A program made the translations under genes and the position numbers. The notes under the pieces are model-generated. The model ran no database searches and had not been told where the DNA came from. It saw nothing but the letters and a program-made list of their open reading frames with translations. Below are positions 44,933-54,359 of a DNA stretch of 64,000 nt, piece after piece; positions within the stretch are counted from its first letter, which is position 1, and every line of letters begins with the position of its first letter. This DNA comes from ECT2AJA-044 sp965262845 (GTDB taxonomy: Bacteria; Bacteroidota; Bacteroidia; Flavobacteriales; ECT2AJA-044): NCBI GenBank assembly GCA_965262845.1, contig CBDHFX010000002.1, positions 1,426,001 to 1,490,000 on the forward strand, written 5' to 3'.

Positions 44933-46725
44933 ATCCATCCGTATCTTATCCATACAAATGTAAGGGAAATAACGGCGTAGATAAAGGACAGAGGCGCACC
45001 AACTCTAAGAAAGTCCCTGAACTGATATCCTCCCGGACCCATAACCATCAGGTTGGTCTGATAACCCATCGGGGTCATGAAGGCACAGCTGGCTGCAAAG
45101 GCGATCACCATATAATAGCCACTGGTTACAGCGCTGGCACTGGCCGGATCTGTTCCGGTGTTCGCCAGGGCATAGGCAAAGGGAAACACAATGGAAACCG
45201 CCGCTGCATTCGTTATGAAGCTCGTTAGGATAAAAGTGAGCAGGAACAGGGCAGTACTGATCACGATCGGACCGCCATCGGCAAGGAAAATGCCCAGGAA
45301 ACCAGCCAGGGCGTCTGCCACACCGCTCCGGATCACCCCCTTGCCAAGAGCCAAAGCCGAAACGAGGATGAGCAGGAGCTTTACGTCCATCTCTTTCTTC
45401 ATACCATCCATATTCACAAAGCCCAGCAATAACAGGGCTGCCAGGATGACAAGCGTTGCCATAAAGAGATTGACCATGTCAAAGGCTCCGGCCGCTGCGA
45501 CCAGCGCTACGACTGCCATGAAGACAAGCCTGGGAGGCGATTTCTTTAAAACCGGTTTTTTGACTTGACTGACCATGTACAGGTTGTTGAAGCGGAACTG
45601 ATTACTGGCGAAACTACGCCCGGTCGAAAGTAACAGCAAGTCACCAGCCTGCAGCCCGATCTCACCGATCTTTCCGCTCACACGTTCACCATTCCGGTGG
45701 ATAGCCAAAATTCCAGCCTGATAACGCTCGCGAAAGTTCACTTGCTTAACCGTAAACCCGATGAGTGAGGAGTTGGCGGGGATGACTGCTTCCACGATCT
45801 TTCGGCCTTCGGCCGGATTAAAACGCGTGTGCCTGCTCAACTCCAATCCGTTGGATCTGTCGATCAGCTCTACAATCCTGTTCGTTTCCCCCACGAACAT
45901 CAGCGAGTCACCCTGTCTGATTACCTCGTCCGGTGCTACGGGCGTGATCACGCGATCGCCCCGTATGATCTCGATAAGGAAAATACCATCCAAATTCCGC
46001 AATTCAGCTTCCTGAACACTTTTCCCGATCAATCGGGAGCCTGGGCGTACCTTGGTCTCAACCACATATTCGCGGGCCGGATCGGCAAGCTGGTCCAATG
46101 CATCCTGCCGTTGAGGCAGCAGTTTGGGTCCGGCCACAACCAGGTAGATCATTCCACCTGCAGTCACCAGCAACCCCGGGATCAAAAAATCGAAAAAGTT
46201 GAATAAGGGTTCGCCATTTTGCTCCAGGAATCCGTTCAGTACGAGATTGGTTGAGGTACCGATAAGGGTGATCATACCGCCAAGGATGGCTGCGTAGCTG
46301 AGCGGTATGAGGAGTTGGGAAGGGTTGATATGGCGTTTTTTGCTCCACTCTGTGATGTAGGGAATCATGAGTGCCACGATCGGTGTATTGTTGAGTACGC
46401 TGGAACCGAAGGCCACAATACCAGTCATCCGGACCATCATGCCGCGGACCGATGTGGCGGAGCGGAAGGGGCGGTCAATCAGGCTCAGCAAATTAAAATG
46501 ATCGCGCAGCGCACCGGTAATGAAGATGAGTATGAAAATGATGGCGATCTGACGATTGCCAAAGCCCTGCAGGAATTCGTCAGTGGTGATGACACCCGTA
46601 ACGATGAGGATCAGCACGGCGATGAAAAAGATCAGGGCAGTGCGATTGCCCCGGTGCAGCAAAGCGGCAATAAGCCCGATCAAGGTCAGGGCAACAACGT
46701 GCATATGGTACTCAACCGGGATCAT
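44929..46725 (-). CDS. SLC13-family anion transporter with TrkA-C domains
   Basis: Divalent-anion/Na+ symporter of 598 residues. There are two halves of about 5-6 membrane helices each (about 10-195 and 400-598), separated by two soluble TrkA-C (RCK-C) domains at about 210-290 and 300-380. The SNTxV-like signatures occur in each half (GTSTNLVLNGF and YQTNLMVMG). Wedged between cysQ (1 bp) and cysC (4-bp overlap), it is very probably a sulfate importer, although the family also carries dicarboxylates. Confidence 0.9.
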   Translation of the reverse strand: MIPVEYHMHVVALTLIGLIAALLHRGNRTALIFFIAVLILIVTGVITTDEFLQGFGNRQIAIIFILIFITGALRDHFNLLSLIDRPFRSATSVRGMMVRMTGIVAFGSSVLNNTPIVALMIPYITEWSKKRHINPSQLLIPLSYAAILGGMITLIGTSTNLVLNGFLEQNGEPLFNFFDFLIPGLLVTAGGMIYLVVAGPKLLPQRQDALDQLADPAREYVVETKVRPGSRLIGKSVQEAELRNLDGIFLIEIIRGDRVITPVAPDEVIRQGDSLMFVGETNRIVELIDRSNGLELSRHTRFNPAEGRKIVEAVIPANSSLIGFTVKQVNFRERYQAGILAIHRNGERVSGKIGEIGLQAGDLLLLSTGRSFASNQFRFNNLYMVSQVKKPVLKKSPPRLVFMAVVALVAAAGAFDMVNLFMATLVILAALLLLGFVNMDGMKKEMDVKLLLILVSALALGKGVIRSGVADALAGFLGIFLADGGPIVISTALFLLTFILTSFITNAAAVSIVFPFAYALANTGTDPASASAVTSGYYMVIAFAASCAFMTPMGYQTNLMVMGPGGYQFRDFLRVGAPLSFIYAVISLTFVWIRYGWI

Positions 46726-46726
46726 G

Positions 46727-47521
46727 TTATTTCCGTCGAACGATGAACCAGGGGTTAAGGAGGTTTTCCTTGTTGTAGGTCAGTGGTTCCCCGGTATCGC
46801 GCCGCACCACCTCACAGCCCGACTGCAGCGCGATTCCGTGTCCGGCCCCTGTGTCCCATTCCATCGTCGGTGCGAATCGCGGATACATTTGGGCAGATCC
46901 TTCCGCAACCATACAGAACTTCAGGGAACTTCCGCAGCTCAGCATACCAATATTCCCATATTCCTGTTCAAGTTCAGCAATAAAGGCCTCTGTCTCCGGG
47001 CTCATGTGACTTCGGCTTCTGACCACGGTGAACGTTCCGTTGTTCGTTATGGGAAGCTGTTGCCCATCGGTCCGTAAGGACCCGATCGTATGCCTGTTGT
47101 GCCCCTGCCCGGACTTGTACGCTCCCACCCCCTCCGCTGCGGCATAAAGGGTGTTGGTTACGGGAACGTAAATGACACCTAATACAGGTACCCCTTCCCT
47201 GATGAGGGCGATATTCACCGTGAATTCGCCATTGCGCCTGATAAATTCCCTGGTGCCATCAAGCGGATCTACCAGCCAAAACGTGTGCCAACCGGCCCGC
47301 TTACTGTAAGCGGTTACATCCCCTTCCTCGCTCAGCACCGGATACGCTGTATCGCGCAGATATTCCATGATCTTTTTGTGGCTTCGGCGATCTGCCTCCG
47401 TCAGGGGGCTCGAATCGTCCTTGATATCCACGGAAAACCCGGTCCCATACACTTCGAGGATCTCTTTTCCGGCCGCAGTGCTTGCTTCCATGCCGAGCAT
47501 GAGGAGGGATTCCAGGTTCAT
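46727..47521 (-). CDS. cysQ: 3'(2'),5'-bisphosphate nucleotidase CysQ
   Basis: Mg-dependent, Li-sensitive phosphatase of the inositol-monophosphatase superfamily that hydrolyses PAP, the by-product of PAPS-dependent sulfotransferases, to AMP. The 264-residue protein has SEEGD, the metal-binding DPLDGTREFIRRNGEFTVNIALI segment (key Asp residues in DPLDGT) and the C-terminal EWDTGAGHGIAL. It is the first gene of the minus-strand sulfate run, with a TAAGTTTG -7 motif upstream. Confidence 0.93.
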   Translation of the reverse strand: MNLESLLMLGMEASTAAGKEILEVYGTGFSVDIKDDSSPLTEADRRSHKKIMEYLRDTAYPVLSEEGDVTAYSKRAGWHTFWLVDPLDGTREFIRRNGEFTVNIALIREGVPVLGVIYVPVTNTLYAAAEGVGAYKSGQGHNRHTIGSLRTDGQQLPITNNGTFTVVRSRSHMSPETEAFIAELEQEYGNIGMLSCGSSLKFCMVAEGSAQMYPRFAPTMEWDTGAGHGIALQSGCEVVRRDTGEPLTYNKENLLNPWFIVRRK

Positions 47522-47538
47522 AAAGGTTGAATTTGGGT

Positions 47539-47546
47539 CAAACTTA
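47539..47546 (-). promoter_or_regulatory. -7 promoter motif of the cysQ-SLC13-cysCDN run
   Basis: TAAGTTTG on the minus strand fits TAnnTTTG and lies 18 bp before the cysQ ATG, after the ALDH end. It marks a likely operon start for the run reaching the YfhO-like gene. No -33 at ideal spacing was found. Confidence 0.45.
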
Positions 47547-47593
47547 CAAAATAGAGCAAGCTTCCATTTTCCAAACCGGCTGAGGCAATTGCG

Positions 47594-48433
47594 TCAGGCG
47601 CCGATCGGATGCCAGGTTGTTTTGTATTCGACATAATCAGTAATGGCCTCAAGCGCCTCATCGGCCCGAAGGGCGATAACCCGTTTCACATTTTCAGCGG
47701 CGGCTTTTTTTACGTCTGGCGTTGGCAACTCCATGGCCAGCGCGTTAACATCCATATGCGAGGCCATGTGCGGCAGCAGCTCATCAGCCCTTCCCGTGAG
47801 CAGATTCACAACCCCGTTCGGAACATCACTTGAGTGGATGATCTCGGCCAGTGAGATCGCCACGTGTCCAAATCGCTCATCGGCCAGCGTTACCACCGTG
47901 TTTCCCGACACAATTGCCGGAGCCAGGGTGCGCGTAAGCCCCCGCAAACCACTGGCCTTCGGGGCCAACTGTGCAACCACGCCCATCGGTTCGGGCACAG
48001 TGAAGTTGAAATGGGAGCTCGCGACCGGATTTACGCTGCTGGCCAGCTGCTGAAACTTATCGCACCAGCCGGCATAGTAGACCCAGGTGTTGAGGGCATC
48101 CATCACTTCCTGTTTTGCAGCCTTTGGCGAAATGCCTGCTGCCACAAGCTCCTCAATAAACTGCGCAGCACGGCCCTCCAGCATTTCGGCGATGCGATAA
48201 AGGATCTGACCTCGGTTATAGCCGGTACGCCCGGCCCAGTCAGTCTGCGCTTTTCGGGCCGCAACCACTGCATCGCGGAAATCTTTCCGCGAGCCCAGGC
48301 ACAGGTTTGCAACTACCCCTCCCCTGCTGTTTTCCAAGGTGTAGTACCGCCCGCTCTCCGTCCGCAGGAATGCCCCGCCGATGTACAGCTTGTAGGTCTT
48401 TTTTATATTGATCTGAGCCATGTCCCTGATCAT
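47594..48433 (-). CDS. Non-catalytic ALDH-fold subunit (ALDH16 C-terminal domain-like)
   Basis: ALDH-superfamily protein of only 279 residues against a usual 480-500. It has the N-terminal beta/oligomerisation and Rossmann-like parts (YKLYIGGAFLRTESGRYY, PMGVVAQLAPKASGLRGL, SGNTVVTL, GVVNLLTGRADELLPH) but ends before any catalytic domain, so the nucleophilic cysteine is absent. Its start overlaps the stop of the full-length ALDH by 4 bp. This matches the second, degenerate domain of ALDH16, here as a separate polypeptide. It probably forms a complex with the upstream enzyme; a truncated pseudogene is less likely because the frame is clean and coupled. Confidence 0.82.
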   Translation of the reverse strand: MIRDMAQINIKKTYKLYIGGAFLRTESGRYYTLENSRGGVVANLCLGSRKDFRDAVVAARKAQTDWAGRTGYNRGQILYRIAEMLEGRAAQFIEELVAAGISPKAAKQEVMDALNTWVYYAGWCDKFQQLASSVNPVASSHFNFTVPEPMGVVAQLAPKASGLRGLTRTLAPAIVSGNTVVTLADERFGHVAISLAEIIHSSDVPNGVVNLLTGRADELLPHMASHMDVNALAMELPTPDVKKAAAENVKRVIALRADEALEAITDYVEYKTTWHPIGA

Positions 48434-49893
48434 TTTATGTAAGACATCAGGCCTTGAAGGCCACCTTCCCGTCCGATCCCACTCTCCTTATAGCCACCAA
48501 AGGGGCTTGCCGCATCGAACAAATTATAGGTGTTTGCCCACACCACTCCGGCCTTCATTTTGGAGGTGAGTTCAAAGATCTTTGCTCCTTTTTGGGTCCA
48601 TACCCCGGCGCTGAGGCCATAAGGGGTATTATTCGCCTTGGTCACCACTTCATCAAGCGACCGGAAAGTCTGTACAGCCAATACCGGTCCAAAGATCTCT
48701 TCCTGTACGATCTGATGACTCTGCGCCGTTTCCAGGAACAGGGTCGGTGCACACCAATATCCTTTCCCGGGCAGGATGAACTTGGGCACATACATTTTAG
48801 CTCCTTCTTTCCTGCCCAGTTCGAGGTAGCCCTGAATGGTCTTCAGCTGTTCCCTGCTGTTAATTGCTCCGATGTCCGTGTTTTTGTCGAGCGGATCGCC
48901 CACCACAAGGCTTTCCATTCGCAGCTTCAGCTTGGCGATCACTTCCTGAGCCACTGCCTCCTGCACAAACAGGCGTGATCCTGCACAGCACACGTGGCCC
49001 TGATTAAAGAAGATCCCGTTTACGATACCTTCCACGGCCTGATCAATCGCTGCATCGCGACAAATGATATGTGCCGCTTTTCCACCCAGCTCCAGGGTCA
49101 GTTTTTTGTCTGTTCCGGCCGTAGCGCGCTGGATGATCTTCCCGACTTTCGTGGAGCCCGTAAAGGCGATCTTGTCCACGTCCGGATGCTCCACCAAAGC
49201 CGCCCCCGTTGTTCCGGCTCCTGTGATGATGTTGATCACTCCGGCCGGGAAATCACAGCTGGCCACCAGTTCCGCCAGTTTCAACGCGGTAAGCGGTGTT
49301 GTTTCGGCCGGTTTCAGCACTACCGTATTTCCGGCCGCCAGGGCCGGAGCTATTTTCCACGCGGCCAGGAGTAGCGGAAAGTTCCACGGGATGATCTGCC
49401 CACAAACCCCTAACGGTTCCGCCCCTTTCGGGAACGCATATCCGAGCTTATCGGCCCAGCCGGCGTAGTAAAAGAAATGTTGTGCCACAAGCGGAATATC
49501 TATATCACGACTCTCGCGGATGGGCTTCCCACCGTCCATACTTTCAATTACGGCGAATTCCCGCGCCCGTTCCTGGATCATACGGGCGAGCCGAAACAGG
49601 TATTTTGCCCGTTCCTTTCCGGGTATCTTGCTCCATTTGCTAAAGGCCCTGCGGGCCGATGCGACTGCCGCATCCACATCTGCATCATCAGCCTCGGCGA
49701 TTTGGGACAACGTACCTTCCGTGGCCGGATTGATCGTGGTGAAGTATTTTCCCGCCGCAGGCGGGACAAATTGGCCGTCGATAAAAAGCTCATATTGATC
49801 ATTCAGTGAAATGTGGTCCGAACTTTCCGGCGCCGGGTGATAGGTCCAGCCGCTATGAAAATCGAATGCCCTCCCTGTTGCCATATCAATCAA
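48430..49893 (-). CDS. Aldehyde dehydrogenase, ALDH16 N-terminal domain-like
   Basis: NAD(P)-dependent aldehyde dehydrogenase of 487 residues with full catalytic machinery: Glu268 (LELGGK) and Cys302 (NQGHVCCAGSR), plus PWNFPLLLA and GSTKVG of the cofactor site. The N-terminus has the ALDH16-like YHPAPES segment before the first ALDH strand (human ALDH16A1 has a similar YGPVPES). It overlaps deoC by 8 bp and the short ALDH subunit by 4 bp. DeoC releases acetaldehyde, so oxidation of acetaldehyde to acetate is the likely role; other substrates are possible. Confidence 0.9.
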   Translation of the reverse strand: MIDMATGRAFDFHSGWTYHPAPESSDHISLNDQYELFIDGQFVPPAAGKYFTTINPATEGTLSQIAEADDADVDAAVASARRAFSKWSKIPGKERAKYLFRLARMIQERAREFAVIESMDGGKPIRESRDIDIPLVAQHFFYYAGWADKLGYAFPKGAEPLGVCGQIIPWNFPLLLAAWKIAPALAAGNTVVLKPAETTPLTALKLAELVASCDFPAGVINIITGAGTTGAALVEHPDVDKIAFTGSTKVGKIIQRATAGTDKKLTLELGGKAAHIICRDAAIDQAVEGIVNGIFFNQGHVCCAGSRLFVQEAVAQEVIAKLKLRMESLVVGDPLDKNTDIGAINSREQLKTIQGYLELGRKEGAKMYVPKFILPGKGYWCAPTLFLETAQSHQIVQEEIFGPVLAVQTFRSLDEVVTKANNTPYGLSAGVWTQKGAKIFELTSKMKAGVVWANTYNLFDAASPFGGYKESGIGREGGLQGLMSYIK

Positions 49894-50782
49894 TTGAAAA
49901 GTAGTTCATACTCTGATAATGACCACTGCGTTGCTTCACAAGTTGCATAAGCACGTCGTTGGCGAGGGAACTGGCCCCAAAGCGGAAGAGCTCCGGTGTG
50001 AGCCAATCGGCCCCGAGGGTTTCCCTGGCCATTGCGAGGTAGTGGAGGGCCTGTTTGCTGTTACTGATCCCGCCTGCAGGCTTTATACCGATCCTGCCCC
50101 CCGTTTTGAGATAGTGGTCACGAATAGCATACAGCATGGCAAGTGTAACAGGCATGGAGGCTGCTTTGAGGATCTTACCGGTGCTGGTCTTGATAAAATC
50201 CGCACCGGCCGCGATGGCGATGTCCGAGGCGAGTCGTACATCGTCGTAGGTATCGAGTTCACCGACTTCAAGAATGACCTTGAGACGGGCTTTTCCACAG
50301 GCTTCCTTCACTGCGGCGATCTCATCGTAGACATAGTCGTATTCCCCGGACAGGAATTTGCCCCGGCTGATGACCATATCAATTTCACTGGCACCTTCAT
50401 CTATTGCAAATTTAGTATCGTCCAGCCTGACCTGGAGGCCCGACTGACCCGAGGGGAAACAGGTCGTTGCTGCGGCCACACTGATGGGCGCATCACCGAG
50501 GGCTTCGCGCGCCACCCGGACCAGAATGGGGTACACACAAACAGCGGCGACCTGAGGTAGGTCGGGATAGGTGCTGTGCAGGTGCTGGGCCTTATAGCAA
50601 AGCTGCCGCACCTTTCCGGGCGTATCCCTGCCCTCCAGGGTGGTGAGATCAATCATCGAAAGGACCTTTTTCAGGCCTTCGGTCTTTGCTCCTTTTTTGA
50701 TACTGCGGGTTTGGAAGCGTCTGGCCCGCTCCTCCAATGCGACCTGATCAATTGATGGAGACGATTCAAAGGGAAATGCCAA
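49886..50782 (-). CDS. deoC: Deoxyribose-phosphate aldolase
   Basis: Class I aldolase cleaving 2-deoxyribose 5-phosphate to glyceraldehyde 3-phosphate and acetaldehyde in deoxynucleoside catabolism. The 298-residue protein has the Schiff-base lysine in GADFIKTSTGK and the second key lysine in GIKPAGGIS. It carries an N-terminal extension of about 35 residues compared with E. coli DeoC (259). It is first in deoC-ALDH-ALDH, with overlapping reading frames, so the products probably work in sequence. Confidence 0.95.
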   Translation of the reverse strand: MAFPFESSPSIDQVALEERARRFQTRSIKKGAKTEGLKKVLSMIDLTTLEGRDTPGKVRQLCYKAQHLHSTYPDLPQVAAVCVYPILVRVAREALGDAPISVAAATTCFPSGQSGLQVRLDDTKFAIDEGASEIDMVISRGKFLSGEYDYVYDEIAAVKEACGKARLKVILEVGELDTYDDVRLASDIAIAAGADFIKTSTGKILKAASMPVTLAMLYAIRDHYLKTGGRIGIKPAGGISNSKQALHYLAMARETLGADWLTPELFRFGASSLANDVLMQLVKQRSGHYQSMNYFSID

Positions 50783-51289
50783 AATATGCGGAATTCAAAT
50801 TTGATCCTGATCTATAAAATGATAGCACCCCAAAGGGTGTATGGAGAGGACTTCCAGGCTCAAAAATATTCTTTTTTTTCTTTGATCCCGTTTATGTGTG
50901 ACCTGCCACGGGCAAACTCATCATATCCACGGTTTAACTTAACTTCCTGAAATAGTCTGGAGCAGGCGTGAGCAGCAGATTTGTAGTGGCTATAATAGCG
51001 GACAGCTTCCGGTCGTTTGCAGGTTGGTAAAAAAGCTGTTTTTATTCGCTCATTTTTTCTCTTGTCGTGAAGATAAAACTACAGAGCTAGCTACAGAGTT
51101 AGCTCTGTAATTAATTATGTATAAAAATCTATATTTCAACACTTTATTAAAATACAGTTTTATGGTACTAAGGAACACGTATGTTCCAAATAGAATGCTG
51201 ATAACTTATCAAAAGCAATTGCCCCAAAGGTCGGCTTTAGCTTAACTTCCTAAAATAGTCTGGAGCAGGAGTGGATAGATAGGTTTATA
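50783..51289. other. Intergenic region with a direct repeat and a stem-loop
   Basis: AT-rich, with no gene found. It holds the first copy of an imperfect 60-bp direct repeat (50936-51000; second copy 51239-51300) and a 28-bp palindrome at 51081-51108. Poly-T tracts near 50870 and 51045 are present without a clear terminator hairpin. Confidence 0.55.
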
Positions 51290-51300
51290 GTGGCTGGAAT
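50936..51300 (+). repeat. Direct repeat pair upstream of the truncated T9SS gene
   Basis: Two copies of about 60 bp (50936-51000 and 51239-51300) share the core AACTTCCTGAAATAGTCTGG (AACTTCCTAAAATAGTCTGG in copy 2), then GAGCAGG and a T[G/A]TAGTGGCT end. The second copy ends next to the truncated SprB/CTD gene. They may be the ends of a lost element or shared promoter DNA of duplicated genes. Confidence 0.65.
51081..51108. repeat. Perfect 9-bp stem palindrome
   Basis: ACAGAGCTA (51081-51089) and TAGCTCTGT (51100-51108) are exact reverse complements around a 10-base loop that itself repeats part of the arm. The following sequence is AT-rich without a U-tract. It may be a protein-binding site or element end. 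Confidence 0.55.
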
Positions 51301-51400
51301 AAGGGTAATAACGCCATCAGGACCACGAATCAGATCGAAAGCTACGGAGAAACCACGAGCATTAGGCACTATTCGTAGTAACTACAAGCCGCTTTTTAGG

Positions 51401-51949
51401 AAGCTAACCTATCAGGCAACGGCAACCGATGCCCATGGATGTACTATTGACAACCAGGTCGATATTACCGAACCGGCTGAACTGAATATCATGGTGGACG
51501 TCCTTCCCCCTGACGCGGCAGTTGCCAACGTAACGGGTGGAAGCCCTCCCTACACCTATGTGTGGAGCACAAACCCTCCCCAGACCACGCCAACAGCAGC
51601 AGGATTGTCACCCGGCACCTACACGGTTACAGTTACGGATGCCAATGGCTGTTCTGCTACCTGGGATTTCATGATCAGCATGGAAGAGCTGGATCTTGCC
51701 CGGTACATTGACCTGTATCCGAACCCGACGACGGATGAGGTCTTCATTGACTACAACTTCACTGGCGAAATGGATCTGGAGGTGACGGTAATGAACCACC
51801 TGGGTCAGGTCGTACTCACGATCAGCGAGCCAAATGCAGTAAGTGGCCAGTTGCGCCTGGAGGTGGCCGAGTGGGCCAGTGGCATCTACAACGTATTGTT
51901 CAGCAATGGAAGCCAAAGCAACAGTCGTCAGTTGGTGATCCAAAAATAG
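51401..51949 (+). pseudogene. Truncated duplicate of the SprB-repeat T9SS gene 3' end
   Basis: This aligns without gaps to 53811-54359 of the next gene. The encoded end of a SprB-type repeat, one full repeat and a complete T9SS C-terminal domain (YPNPTTDEVFIDYNF to QLVIQK) are intact and in frame. The reading frame extends upstream to about 51290 through unrelated low-quality sequence without signal peptide, so it is not a functional secreted protein as it stands. Divergence from the parent is low, mostly single bases. Confidence 0.82.
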
Positions 51950-52187
51950 GAAAGGCCTGCCCCTCCCCCACAGCCTTCCAAATACGATTTTCGGGAGTAC
52001 GCTAAAATGCAGGCTACCGTTCGGAATTTCCTTTGGATCGGGCCTGAAACTCTGAGAACTCAGCCCACCTTAATTGTTTTTGAACAAGGGTTCAGGGCTT
52101 TGCAGGCCACATCTCGTGCTTTGTTTTTTGCAAAGAAAGTTACTAAATTTGACGCTGGGCTGTCATAAACCGACAATCATTAATTCC

Positions 52188-54359
52188 ATGAAAAGAAGAC
52201 TATTATGGCCCTCATGGTGGGCAGCATGGGGCTTCTTATTATTTGCACCGAATACGGTGAAGGCGCAATGTATCAACACCTTACAGTATCCGTATCCGTT
52301 CGCGACCACCACCCTTGATCAAACGACAACCACGCCTGTTACTATTAGCACTTGTAACTCTACAACGGAGTATTCGGTGGTTCAGGTAAATTTTCCGGGA
52401 GTCTATGCCTTCACGGTAACGCGGAATTCTAGTGGAACTCCGGGTTACGTAACCCTGACCGATGACTTGAACAACGTGATCGCTCATGGCCCCTCACCAC
52501 TTCAGGCATCAATCCCGGGAACAGGTCAGTACCGTACACACTGGACCGATGACGCGGCGTGTAATGGTTCTTCGACTTGTTTTACCACAATGGCGGTATT
52601 CAGCAGTTCCCTAGGATGTATCCCGCCACAGGGCATTACGGCCACAGGTATTACGTCCACCTCAGCAAACGTCAGCTGGACGGCTTCCACATCAAATCCG
52701 GCCAACGGCTATGAGTACGTGATCACTACGACTTACGGCACGCCAACGGGTTCCGGTACACCGACGACGGCCACTTCCTTTACTGCCACTACTCTGGCTC
52801 CGGGCACGCAGTACTTTGTATACGTTCGCGCCATGTGTGCAAATAACACCTCGCTCTGGAACTTTTCAAGCTTTCTCACGCCTTGTTTGGCTGTAACGGC
52901 TCCATGGACAGAAGATTTCGAAGGTTCGTCCTTTGCCCTGAACAATACTTTCGACTCCTGTTGGACAACCATTCCAGTGAGTGCACAATACCATTGGGAT
53001 TACAGTTGGTGGGTGGAAACGTATGGCACGCTTTCTTCATTTACAGGTCCTTCCGCCGACCACACCACCGGTGTGCCAGGAGCAGGTAAGTACATCTATA
53101 CAGAGACTAATAAAAACTCGGCAGGTCAACAGGCGGAAATTTGGACACCGCTGATTGACATCAGTGGCCTTACCAGCCCAGAGCTCCGCTTCTGGAAGCA
53201 TTTCCATGGTGCCCATATTGACTCGTTCTTTGTTGAAGTCGATACGGGTAGCGGATTTCAAACGATTTTCGCAACACATGGCCCCGGCCCGCAAATAGCT
53301 GAAACCGACCCATGGGTTGAGGAAGTACTCAGCCTGAATCCCTTTTCCGGCTCCACGGCACTTCAGATCCGGTTCCGTGCTATCTCAGGAGGTGTTCTCG
53401 TTGATCTGGCCTTGGATGATATTTCTGTAGGTCCACCCTGTTTCCTGAATACTAGTGTTGCAATTAATGCCAGTTGTTTCGGCACTGATAATGGTACAGC
53501 GGCCGTAACGGCCAGTGGCGGAATGCCTCCGTATAGCTACCTGTGGAACACGGGGGACGTCACACCGGCTTTGAGCCACCTGACAGCTGGGCCCTATCAG
53601 GTAACGGTGACCGATGCCGGCGGTTGTACAGCAAGTATCACTACTACAGTTACACAAAACACGGCCATTTCAACGATCATAGTGCAGGACAATGTGAACT
53701 GCTTCGGTGGATCAAACGGATGGGCCAGCCTGAATGTATCAGGCGGAACCCCTCCATACAGCTACCTGTGGAATACAGGAGGCCTCACTTCAACCCTGAG
53801 CAACCTGACAGCCGGGCTCTACCAGATAACCGTAACCGATGCCCATGGATGTACTATTGACAACCAGGTCGATATTACCGAACCGGCTGAACTGAATATC
53901 ATGGTGGACGTCGTTCTCCCTGACGCGGCAATGGCCAACGTAACGGGTGGAAGCTCTCCCTATACCTATGTGTGGAGTACAAACCCTCCCCAAACCACGC
54001 CAACAGCAACAGGATTGTCACCGGGCACCTACACGGTCACAGTCACGGATGCCAATGGCTGTTCTGCTACCTGGGATTTCATGATCGGCATGGAAGAGCT
54101 GGATCTTGCCCGGTACATTGATCTGTATCCGAACCCAACAACAGATGAGGTTTTCATTGACTACAACTTCACCGGTGAAGTGGATCTGGAAGTAACGGTG
54201 ATGAACCACCTGGGTCAGGTGGTGCTGACGATCAGCGAGCCAAATGCAGTAAGTGGCCAGTTGCGCCTGGAGGTGGCCGAGTGGGCCAGTGGCATCTACA
54301 ACGTATTGTTTAGCAATGGAAGCCAAAGCAACAGTCGTCAGTTGGTGATCCAAAAATAG
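52188..54359 (+). CDS. SprB-repeat T9SS cargo protein with Fn3 domain
   Basis: Secreted surface protein of 723 residues. The order is: signal peptide (to about residue 25, VKAQ), a beta domain, a fibronectin type III domain at about 145-230 (TSTSANVSWTAS to YFVYVRAMC), a MAM-like/jelly-roll domain at about 240-415 (PWTEDFEGSSF to DDISVGPPC), three SprB-type repeats from about 420 (CFGTDNGTAAVTASGG, CFGGSNGWASLNVSGG and a third diverged one), and a T9SS type A sorting domain over the last 80 residues. ATG 52188 is chosen for the signal peptide; the frame is open from 52074. It is probably an adhesin. Confidence 0.85.
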   Translation: MKRRLLWPSWWAAWGFLLFAPNTVKAQCINTLQYPYPFATTTLDQTTTTPVTISTCNSTTEYSVVQVNFPGVYAFTVTRNSSGTPGYVTLTDDLNNVIAHGPSPLQASIPGTGQYRTHWTDDAACNGSSTCFTTMAVFSSSLGCIPPQGITATGITSTSANVSWTASTSNPANGYEYVITTTYGTPTGSGTPTTATSFTATTLAPGTQYFVYVRAMCANNTSLWNFSSFLTPCLAVTAPWTEDFEGSSFALNNTFDSCWTTIPVSAQYHWDYSWWVETYGTLSSFTGPSADHTTGVPGAGKYIYTETNKNSAGQQAEIWTPLIDISGLTSPELRFWKHFHGAHIDSFFVEVDTGSGFQTIFATHGPGPQIAETDPWVEEVLSLNPFSGSTALQIRFRAISGGVLVDLALDDISVGPPCFLNTSVAINASCFGTDNGTAAVTASGGMPPYSYLWNTGDVTPALSHLTAGPYQVTVTDAGGCTASITTTVTQNTAISTIIVQDNVNCFGGSNGWASLNVSGGTPPYSYLWNTGGLTSTLSNLTAGLYQITVTDAHGCTIDNQVDITEPAELNIMVDVVLPDAAMANVTGGSSPYTYVWSTNPPQTTPTATGLSPGTYTVTVTDANGCSATWDFMIGMEELDLARYIDLYPNPTTDEVFIDYNFTGEVDLEVTVMNHLGQVVLTISEPNAVSGQLRLEVAEWASGIYNVLFSNGSQSNSRQLVIQK

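Noticed and set aside
47594..48433. ALDH pseudogene produced by truncation
   Set aside because: The frame is clean, translationally coupled to the upstream ALDH, and the length matches the degenerate second domain of ALDH16.
51290..51949. A complete 219-residue gene
   Set aside because: The first 37 or so residues have no signal peptide and no similarity to the parent; the rest is a truncated copy, so it is listed as a pseudogene from about 51401.
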